NCBI GenBank assembly: GCA_964352985.1
Contig: CAYGUK010000048.1
Coordinates: forward strand, 1-29,585
Length of the DNA stretch: 29,585 nucleotides
Origin: CAYGUK01 sp964352985
GTDB lineage: Bacteria > Pseudomonadota > Gammaproteobacteria > JAHCLG01
Direction: 5' to 3'
Part shown: positions 1 to 6,384 of the stretch, in pieces
How positions within the stretch are numbered: the first letter of the stretch is position 1
Layout of the letters: each line of letters starts with the position of its first letter
Notes under the pieces: generated by a model
What the model was told of the DNA's origin: nothing
The model's input: the letters and a program-made list of their open reading frames with translations, nothing else
Database searches by the model: none
Translations under genes and position numbers: made by a program

Positions 1-201
1 GATAAAGACAAGCAAATTGTCAAACAAGTTTATGTTACCGTTGGAAATTCTCGTGATAATCGAATCGTGATCACTAAAGGATTGGAAGCCGGTGAAGAAG
101 TTGTCACCAGTGGTCAATTAAAACTTCAAAATGGAACTGAAGTTAAAGTTGATAATACTGTTAACCCAGAAAAGTTAAAATTTAATGCCACGCTTTACTG
201 A
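1..201 (+). CDS. RND efflux periplasmic adaptor (membrane fusion protein), C-terminal end only
   Basis: The window opens inside an open frame that runs from base 1 to a TGA at 199-201, giving the last 66 residues. These read as the membrane-proximal end of an RND periplasmic adaptor: a beta-strand-rich stretch (QVYVTVGNSRDNR) followed by the typical 'ITKGLEAGEEVVTSGQLKL' pattern and a short tail. Such adaptors are lipid- or membrane-anchored periplasmic proteins that bridge the inner-membrane pump and an outer-membrane channel. The frame overlaps the start of the RND pump gene by 17 bases, so the two are almost certainly co-transcribed and translationally coupled. The N-terminus lies outside the window. 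The family call is good, but the substrate cannot be inferred. Confidence 0.85.
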   Translation, partial: DKDKQIVKQVYVTVGNSRDNRIVITKGLEAGEEVVTSGQLKLQNGTEVKVDNTVNPEKLKFNATLY

Positions 202-3200
202 TATATTTATAAAACGACCCGTATTAGCCACTGTTGTCAGTTTGCTAATTTTACTCATTGGTTTTCGTTCACTCAGTGATTTGTCTGTTCGACAATATCC
301 TGAAGTGGAAAATACTGTGATTAAAGTCACCACGACTTATCCGGGAGCGAGTGCCGATGTCATTCAAGGTTTTATTACTAACCCAATTCAAAAATCTGTC
401 GCAAGTGCTGATGGCATTGATTATTTAACAGCAACCAGTACCCAAGGTTTATCCACAATCGAAGCGCATATTGTTTTAAATTACGATCCGGATAAAGCCT
501 TTGTTGATGTGATGAGTAAAGTAGCAGAAGTACGAAGTCAATTACCTCAAAATGCGCAAGATCCCGTTATCGAAAAAGATACTGGTTCGACAGTCGCATT
601 GATGTATTTGAGTTTTAGCTCCGATGTGATGAAACAAACTCAAATCACCGATTTTATTTCGCGTGTGGTTCAACCTGAAATTGAAACTGTCGCCGGTGTT
701 TCTAACGCACAAATTTTAGGTGCCAATACTTTTGCCATGAGAATTTGGCTCGATCCTCGCAAAATGGCTTCACGGAATGTGACACCGCAAGATGTGGCAA
801 ACGCACTAATACAAAATAATTATCAATCAGCAGCGGGAAATACCAAAGGCCAATTAATCGCCTATTCTATTAATGCCGAAACCAATACGGATAATGTAGA
901 AGCATTTCGAAATATCGTAGTAAAACATGATAACGATATGTTAATTCGTTTAAAAGATGTTGCTAAAATTGAGTTAGGTTCAGAAAGCTACGATTCTAAT
1001 GTGCAATTTAATGGTACTCAAGCAACCTTTGTGGCGATTACCTCATCGCCTTCTGCTAATCCACTCACCGTCATTTCAAAAGTAAAAGAAATATTACCTA
1101 AAATCGAAAAAACTTTTCCACCCAATTTACATTTAAAAGTTGTTTACGATGCAACGGAATATATTCGTGCTTCGATTGATGAAGTGATCCATACTATTCT
1201 CGAAGCATCGATTATCGTGATAATTGTAATTTTTGCATTTTTAGGATCGCTTCGTTCTGTTTTAATCCCAGTGATCACCATTCCTTTATCTCTCATTGGT
1301 GTGTGTAGTTTAATGTTAGCGTTAGGTTATTCTATTAATCTACTCACATTACTTGCCATGGTATTAGCCATTGGGATGGTCGTTGATGATGCGATTGTCG
1401 TGGTCGAAAATATATTTCGACATATCGAAGAAGGCAGTACACCGTTTCAAGCCGCACTTGAAGGCGCACGTGAAATTGCTGTTCCCATTATTTCTATGAC
1501 CATTACGCTTGCTGCAGTTTATGCGCCCATCGGATTTATGGGTGGATTAACAGGTGCATTATTTAAAGAATTTGCTTTTACCCTAGCTTCTGCCGTTATT
1601 CTTTCTGGAGTAATTGCTTTAACTCTCTCGCCCATGATGTGTTCTAAATTATTAAATCATTCGATTAGTGACAATCGCTTGGTTAAATTTATTGATGATC
1701 GCTTCGATAAAATTAAACAACGTTATCAATCATCACTTCATAATTCACTTAATTATAAAGCGGCAACATTAGTATTCGCGATCACCGTGTTATTGAGTAT
1801 TGGTTTTCTTTACACTCATACTCATCAAGAATTAGCCCCGGTGGAAGATCAAAGTGTGTTGTTTATGCAAGGTAGCGCACCTGAGTATGCGAATATTAAT
1901 TACGTGACCACTTTTACCAACGAATTCAATAAAATCTTCAATAGTTTTCCTGAAAAAGAAGATTTCTTCGTCGTCAATGGTTCTGGTCCAACAAATAGTT
2001 TTTTTGCAGGCTTAATTTTAAAACCTTGGGACCAACGCTCTAAAACACAAATGCAAATCCAACCAGAATTACAAAAGAAAATTAAAGATGTGGCTGGATT
2101 ACAATCGGTAGTCTTTCCGCTTCCCTCTTTGCCTACTGGCACAGATGGTGTTCCAATCCAATTTGTATTAACTAGCACAGGTAGTTTTCAATTACTCTAC
2201 CAAACAATGGAAAAATTAATTACGGCGGCTAAAAATAGTAACCGTTTTATTTATGTTGATAGTTCTTTAAAATTTGATCAACCGCAAGTCAACGCGTCTA
2301 TCAACCGAGCAAAAGCCGCACAACTTGGCTTAACCATGCAACAAATTGGTGATGCCTTAGCAACAACGCTCGGTGGAAATTATGTCAATTGGTTTGATCT
2401 ACAAGGTAGAAGTTATAAAGTGATTCCCTTACTAGAACGTCGATTTCGTTTAACAGAAGATCAAATAAAAAATATTTATGTTAACAGTATTGATAATACT
2501 TTAGTCCCATTATCTACTTTTATGAGTTTAAAATTAGCGGTACAACCGAATGCTCTCACCACTTTCCAACAATTAAATGCAGCAACATTAAATGCCGTTC
2601 CAATGCCAGGGATCACTATGGGTAGCGCATTAAATTATTTACAACAAGAAGCCAATAAAATCTTACCCAAAGGGATCACCTATGATTATGCGGGTGAATC
2701 ACGATCGTTTGTGCAAGAGGGTAATACGTTAGTTTATACATTTATTTTTGCATTAATCGCTATTTTCCTTGTATTAAGTGCGCAATTTGAAAGTTTTAGA
2801 GATCCTTTAATCGTCTTATTCAGTGTGCCGATGTCGATATGTGGCGCGCTTATCTTTTTAAATCTCGGTCTTGCGACAATTAATATTTATACACAAGTCG
2901 GTTTAATTACACTCATCGGTTTGATTTCAAAACATGGTATTTTATTAGTTGAATTTGCCAATCAATTACAACGCGATGAAAAACTCAGCAAACGGCAAGC
3001 AATTGAAAAAGCGGCAACAATAAGATTGCGTCCCATCCTAATGACAACAGCAGCAATGATATTAGGCGTGTTACCCTTACTCTTAGCATCAGGAGCAGGA
3101 TCACGGTCACGTCACGATATTGGATTAGTCATTGCAACAGGCATGTTTGTTGGTACTTTATTTACGCTTTATGTTGTTCCAACAATTTACCTTTATATTG

Positions 3201-3226
3201 CAGCACAACACCAAGATTCGCCATAA
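185..3226 (+). CDS. RND multidrug efflux pump, inner-membrane permease (HAE1/AcrB family)
   Basis: This is a full-length 1013-aa proton-driven efflux permease of the AcrB/MexB superfamily, which exports hydrophobic or amphiphilic compounds through a tripartite complex. It opens with the family's 'FIKRPVLATVVSLLILLIG' first membrane helix. A block of membrane helices follows the first large periplasmic loop, and a second block lies near the C-terminus. The proton-relay pair in TM4 is present (D401, D402 in VVDDAIVVVEN), as is the TM10 lysine (K916 in ISKHGILLVEFAN), so the pump looks competent. Its start lies inside the upstream adaptor gene, so the adaptor and pump form one operon. No outer-membrane channel gene follows; it may be encoded elsewhere. 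Exact substrate and orthology to named pumps cannot be decided. Confidence 0.95.
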   Translation: MPRFTDIFIKRPVLATVVSLLILLIGFRSLSDLSVRQYPEVENTVIKVTTTYPGASADVIQGFITNPIQKSVASADGIDYLTATSTQGLSTIEAHIVLNYDPDKAFVDVMSKVAEVRSQLPQNAQDPVIEKDTGSTVALMYLSFSSDVMKQTQITDFISRVVQPEIETVAGVSNAQILGANTFAMRIWLDPRKMASRNVTPQDVANALIQNNYQSAAGNTKGQLIAYSINAETNTDNVEAFRNIVVKHDNDMLIRLKDVAKIELGSESYDSNVQFNGTQATFVAITSSPSANPLTVISKVKEILPKIEKTFPPNLHLKVVYDATEYIRASIDEVIHTILEASIIVIIVIFAFLGSLRSVLIPVITIPLSLIGVCSLMLALGYSINLLTLLAMVLAIGMVVDDAIVVVENIFRHIEEGSTPFQAALEGAREIAVPIISMTITLAAVYAPIGFMGGLTGALFKEFAFTLASAVILSGVIALTLSPMMCSKLLNHSISDNRLVKFIDDRFDKIKQRYQSSLHNSLNYKAATLVFAITVLLSIGFLYTHTHQELAPVEDQSVLFMQGSAPEYANINYVTTFTNEFNKIFNSFPEKEDFFVVNGSGPTNSFFAGLILKPWDQRSKTQMQIQPELQKKIKDVAGLQSVVFPLPSLPTGTDGVPIQFVLTSTGSFQLLYQTMEKLITAAKNSNRFIYVDSSLKFDQPQVNASINRAKAAQLGLTMQQIGDALATTLGGNYVNWFDLQGRSYKVIPLLERRFRLTEDQIKNIYVNSIDNTLVPLSTFMSLKLAVQPNALTTFQQLNAATLNAVPMPGITMGSALNYLQQEANKILPKGITYDYAGESRSFVQEGNTLVYTFIFALIAIFLVLSAQFESFRDPLIVLFSVPMSICGALIFLNLGLATINIYTQVGLITLIGLISKHGILLVEFANQLQRDEKLSKRQAIEKAATIRLRPILMTTAAMILGVLPLLLASGAGSRSRHDIGLVIATGMFVGTLFTLYVVPTIYLYIAAQHQDSP

Positions 3227-3265
3227 TATCCGTATAACTTATTGATAGTAAAACCAGTATTCATA

Positions 3266-3301
3266 TTTACATTCAGCACGGTTTGTTATATTATAACAAA
3301 C
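3266..3301 (+). promoter_or_regulatory. Predicted promoter of the LuxR-type gene with an overlapping perfect palindrome (operator)
   Basis: A sigma70-like promoter is visible: -35 TTTACA at 3266-3271, a 17-base spacer, and -10 TATTAT at 3289-3294. A perfect inverted repeat covers the -10: arms GTTTGTTATA (3281-3290) and TATAACAAAC (3292-3301) around one central T. The ATG of the regulator is 20 bases downstream. A palindrome over the -10 box is the classic place for a repressor to act, so autoregulation by the downstream gene is the simplest reading. Promoter and palindrome are seen in the sequence; the binding protein is inference. Confidence 0.5.
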
Positions 3302-3321
3302 TCAGACACGCGAGAAATAAT

Positions 3322-4359
3322 ATGAATAAAACCACTTTGCCGGATCCGAGTGAATTAGAAATATCTTTTTGCGATGCAATTGACCAAATTATTCATCCAA
3401 TTAAAGAAGAATTTAATATTAACTATTTTTGTTTTCAAAAACTTTATTGGAAAGGAAAATTTTTATCAATCTGTAATCATCGCAAGTTTGCCGATTATTT
3501 TTGTGAAAATCACTTAAGTCAATATACCAATGATCTCCCCTTACCTATGTATTCTGAAGTGATCAATCTCGAGGAAGTCGATCCAAATTCAGAAACTTAT
3601 CAACACATCATAAAAGCCATGGCAGAAAAATTTGATATCACTCAACTTATAGCTTTAGTCGCTTATTACCGTGGTGCAACCGCTATTTACACTTTTGGTG
3701 TGCCGAGTGAAGTTAAAAACTTTAGATATGAGTTCATGACTAATCTCGATTATTTTAAACAGTTCACTTTTTATTTTACGGAGAAAGCCGCTAACATAAT
3801 AAATCAAGTCAAAGCAAAAGCCCCGAAAATTAAAATACACAGTGATCTTGGTCCTAAAATTAAAGAAGCATTATCAGTCTTCCTTAAAAAATTAAAACGA
3901 TATTCAAATAAAGCATTATATCCAACCCGATATTACCTGAATGGTATATTTGATGATATATACTTTACAAGAGCAGAAACGAAAAGCTTACGCTTATTGA
4001 GTTATGGCTATAATTATCAAGAAATCGCTGCTGAGCTCAATATATCAGTTCGTACCGTTCATGATCACATTAATCAAGTAAAACAAAAATTAAAATGCCA
4101 TAATCGAACTGAAATGTTGAGGATGTTTCATGTCATTGGCGGTGTATTTCCTATGATTGAACAAAATTTTTCAACACGACCTTATTTGGATCGACCTAGT
4201 TTATTTACTGAATTTGCAAAAACCATTTGCATTGAACATCCAGAGTTAAAACCTATTTTTGATGAGTTTTTGCAACATTGTCAGGAAAAATATCATAATG
4301 TTGTGAGTTTGACCGGTGACGTTTATCGCCCATTCCAAAAAGATGTCGCAGAAAACTAG
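3322..4359 (+). CDS. LuxR-type transcriptional regulator with C-terminal extension
   Basis: The protein is 345 aa from ATG 3322. An in-frame TTG at 3283 would lie inside the palindromic promoter, so it is rejected as a start. The N-terminal half (about residues 1-200) is an unrecognised sensor-like region, rich in Phe and Tyr and not clearly an acyl-homoserine-lactone domain. Residues about 212-275 form a LuxR/GerE helix-turn-helix: 'FTRAETKSLRLLSYGYNYQE' followed by LNISVRTVHDHINQVKQKLKCHNRTE. Most LuxR proteins end just after this domain; here about 75 further residues follow, and their role is unknown. The gene stands alone between the efflux operon and a convergent - strand gene. It could control the efflux pump upstream or itself, but neither is shown. 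Confidence 0.85.
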   Translation: MNKTTLPDPSELEISFCDAIDQIIHPIKEEFNINYFCFQKLYWKGKFLSICNHRKFADYFCENHLSQYTNDLPLPMYSEVINLEEVDPNSETYQHIIKAMAEKFDITQLIALVAYYRGATAIYTFGVPSEVKNFRYEFMTNLDYFKQFTFYFTEKAANIINQVKAKAPKIKIHSDLGPKIKEALSVFLKKLKRYSNKALYPTRYYLNGIFDDIYFTRAETKSLRLLSYGYNYQEIAAELNISVRTVHDHINQVKQKLKCHNRTEMLRMFHVIGGVFPMIEQNFSTRPYLDRPSLFTEFAKTICIEHPELKPIFDEFLQHCQEKYHNVVSLTGDVYRPFQKDVAEN

Positions 4360-4360
4360 G

Positions 4361-4394
4361 GCTAAAAAAATGCCGCTTTAATATAGCGGCATTT
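4361..4394 (-). terminator. Rho-independent terminator, best on the - strand
   Basis: A perfect 10-bp stem (AAATGCCGCT at 4368-4377 with AGCGGCATTT at 4385-4394) and a 7-base loop sit between two convergent genes. On the - strand the hairpin is followed by a run of seven U, so it terminates the DUF2147 gene. In the + direction the trailing T run is only three bases, so it would be a weaker terminator for the LuxR-type gene. Confidence 0.85.
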
Positions 4395-4413
4395 CAGATT
4401 AAAGTTCTATAAC

Positions 4414-4869
4414 TTAAGAAATTCGGATCCAAGTTTGACTACGACCGAAAATGGGTAAACCAATATAACCTCTAACAGTTAATGTTTTACCATCTTTTCC
4501 TAAAGCTAATTCACAACGATATGTTTTACCATTATGCGGATCTAAAATGGTTCCATCCTTCCATAAATTTTGGCCCACTTTTTTCATATTCCAAAATATT
4601 TTCATGCCCCAGATAGGTTTATTATGTTGTTCTCCACTACATAATTTACACACATCAGTTTTATGTTCACCCTTTTGTAGATAAACCTTTTCGATATTCC
4701 CTTGCAATAATCCATTATGCTGTGTGATATCGACGATACTTCTCACTTTACCGGACTCATCATCAATCGTTTTCCACCTACCCACAGGAGATAAAACAGC
4801 TGCAATTACGGGTAAAGTAAAAATGCTGATCATCATTGTGATAATTAATTTATTAAAACTCATTTTCAT
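4414..4869 (-). CDS. Secreted DUF2147-family protein
   Basis: This is a 151-aa protein with an N-terminal signal peptide: MKMSFNK, a hydrophobic stretch IITMMISIFTLPVIA, then an Ala-rich cleavage region. The mature part begins 'SPVGRWKTIDDESGKVRSIV' and ends 'GYIGLPIFGRSQTWIRIS', the arrangement of DUF2147 proteins (PF09917), small predicted periplasmic beta-barrel domains of unproven function. Two cysteines form a CKLC motif in the middle, which could form a disulfide. The start is supported by AGGAG on the - strand at 4881-4877, seven bases before the ATG. A strong terminator follows the gene. It is monocistronic and divergent from the histone-like gene. The family call is fairly firm and the function is unknown. 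Confidence 0.8.
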   Translation of the reverse strand: MKMSFNKLIITMMISIFTLPVIAAVLSPVGRWKTIDDESGKVRSIVDITQHNGLLQGNIEKVYLQKGEHKTDVCKLCSGEQHNKPIWGMKIFWNMKKVGQNLWKDGTILDPHNGKTYRCELALGKDGKTLTVRGYIGLPIFGRSQTWIRIS

Positions 4870-5246
4870 CCATTAGCTCCTTTCAAACTGGCTATTATCA
4901 TCTTAAAACACTATATTTAGTAGTTCTCAGTGCTTGTCACTACAATTCCTATCATACCTTATTTGCCAAACACCGCAAAGCTAGAAATAACAGCTAATCT
5001 CTGACATGAATGAGGGAAAAAATCTTTGCAAAATCAAGTAGTTTTTTCTATAAAACTATTTAAACACTGAAAAAATAGGGTTATTATTGAATTCGATAAT
5101 GTATTTTTAATTATTTCATCTATACTTAGAAATGCATTCAATAATCTAATTCATTTTTTCAGAATAAATGAGAAATGAAATGGAACTGGTCACAGTGAAG
5201 TGGCTTAATTTAAACGCCCGTTTAGGGCATGCTAGGAGAAGGGACT
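4870..5246. other. 377-base divergent intergenic region, no gene seen
   Basis: This AT-rich spacer lies between the divergent DUF2147 and histone-like genes. It contains the - strand ribosome-binding site of DUF2147 (about 4877-4881). An AT-rich hairpin is possible (AAGTAGTTTT at 5036-5045 with AAAACTATTT at 5052-5061, one G-T pair), without a U run. A good -10-like box TATACT lies at 5121-5126 but lacks a clear -35. If used, it would give the histone-like mRNA a leader of more than 100 bases. That leader can form small stem-loops, for example GCCC-GTTTA-GGGC at 5216-5228 just before the ribosome-binding site. No coding frame or tRNA was found. Confidence 0.4.
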
Positions 5247-5897
5247 ATGCCCACCAAAAAACGTGCGACACCTCGTCGCTCTGTAAAACGCGCAACGAAG
5301 CGCACCACCACTACTGCAAAGCGTAAAGTGAAAAAGCCAGTCGTCTCTGCAGAAGTAAAACGTTTACGCCAACAAGTTGTAAAAGCTCACGCTGAAGTCC
5401 GTGCGGCTAAAGCAAAAATTCTTGCTAACAACAAAATTTGGCAAACTAAACTCAAAAAACTTCAAACTGAGCATGCTAAAAAAATCGAATTAGCAAAAAG
5501 CCAAGCTTATGAAACTGCTCTTAATGACATTATCAAATTAGGTGAACAGTCAGTAAATAGTAGAGTCAAAGCGATTGAATTAGCGATTTCTAAATTTGAA
5601 AAACAAGCACTCAGCAAAATTGAGAAAAAAATCAAAGCTAAGATTAAAAAGAAACCGGTAAAAGCCTCTAAGAAAAAAACAACGGCTAAAAAACGCAAAA
5701 CAGTGGCTAAGACAAAAGTCACCGCGAAAAAGCGTAAACCCGTTAAATCTGTCAAGTCAGTTAAAAGAAAAGTGGTCATGAAGAAAAAAAGACCTGTCGC
5801 GAAGAAAAAAACCATGCGCAAAAGTGCATCTATTCGCAAGCTTCATCCACATGGTTCTGTCAAGCAACGTACATCAATACGTCGTAAAGCAGCCTAA
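5247..5897 (+). CDS. Histone H1-like, Lys/Arg/Ala-rich DNA-binding protein
   Basis: The protein is 216 aa from ATG 5247, chosen over the in-frame ATG at 5229 because AGGAG (5234-5238) sits eight bases before it. It has three parts: a basic Arg/Lys/Thr N-terminus (MPTKKRATPRRSVKRATKRT); a central heptad-like alpha-helical region of about 90 residues (AEVKRLRQQVVKAHAEVRAA onward) likely to form a coiled coil; and a highly basic C-terminal tail made of KK, KR and AKK blocks. This composition matches bacterial H1-like nucleoid proteins such as those of Chlamydia and Coxiella, which condense DNA. The long coiled-coil middle is less usual and suggests oligomerisation. It is monocistronic, with a strong terminator 14 bases downstream. 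Function is inferred from composition, since such proteins align poorly. Confidence 0.7.
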   Translation: MPTKKRATPRRSVKRATKRTTTTAKRKVKKPVVSAEVKRLRQQVVKAHAEVRAAKAKILANNKIWQTKLKKLQTEHAKKIELAKSQAYETALNDIIKLGEQSVNSRVKAIELAISKFEKQALSKIEKKIKAKIKKKPVKASKKKTTAKKRKTVAKTKVTAKKRKPVKSVKSVKRKVVMKKKRPVAKKKTMRKSASIRKLHPHGSVKQRTSIRRKAA

Positions 5898-5910
5898 CTT
5901 TCACTGGCTT

Positions 5911-5939
5911 AAAAAAGGCGCTAACAGGCGCCTTTTTTT
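5911..5939 (+). terminator. Rho-independent terminator of the histone-like gene
   Basis: An 11-bp stem (AAAAAAGGCGC at 5911-5921 with GCGCCTTTTTT at 5928-5938) has a six-base loop (TAACAG), and the T run extends to 5939. It lies just after the stop at 5897. The A/T arms mean it could act in both directions, but only the + strand gene needs it. Confidence 0.92.
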
Positions 5940-6007
5940 ATCACTTGAAGAGTCTAACCCATCAATGATATCTTTGCTGTTTTTCAAATATCGATGAGAA
6001 TGGGCTC

Positions 6008-6364
6008 ATGAAAGAAATTACACTTTACCATAATCCAAAATGTTCAAAATCACGTGAGGCCTTGCGATTACTTAAAGACAAACCGATATCACTTACTGTC
6101 ATTGAATATCTTCACAACACGCCAACAAAAGACATGCTGTTGAAAATCATTGAATTTTTAAATATACAAACTCGAGATTTAATCCGCCAAAATGAAACAT
6201 TATTCAATGAATTGAATCTAGATAATCCCAATGTCGCAGATGATGATCTACTTGATGCGATGATTAATTATCCTATTCTCATTCAGCGGCCAATCGCAGT
6301 ATGTGATAACAAAGCTCTAATAGGACGACCACCGGAAAAAGTGTTAACTTTAATCGATGATTAA
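6008..6364 (+). CDS. arsC: ArsC-family arsenate reductase (glutaredoxin-linked type)
   Basis: This 118-aa protein has the normal length for the thioredoxin-fold ArsC family. The N-terminus (ITLYHNPKCSKSREAL) carries the catalytic Cys12 in the canonical position. The C-terminal half carries the conserved 'LIQRPIAV' arginine and 'LIGRPPEKVL', both characteristic of the family. In E. coli ArsC these residues bind arsenate, which is reduced to arsenite with glutathione and glutaredoxin. There is no ars operon here (no arsR, arsB or acr3), so this may be one of the many stand-alone ArsC/YffB-like proteins whose substrate is uncertain. No clear Shine-Dalgarno precedes the ATG. It ends 20 bases before the convergent orphan gene. 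Confidence 0.85.
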   Translation: MKEITLYHNPKCSKSREALRLLKDKPISLTVIEYLHNTPTKDMLLKIIEFLNIQTRDLIRQNETLFNELNLDNPNVADDDLLDAMINYPILIQRPIAVCDNKALIGRPPEKVLTLIDD

Positions 6365-6384
6365 ATTAACCTCCGATTAAAATA

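Noticed and set aside
3283..3321. TTG start for the LuxR-type regulator, giving 13 extra residues
   Set aside because: The TTG lies inside the palindrome and upstream of the predicted transcription start, with no ribosome-binding site. The ATG at 3322 is better.
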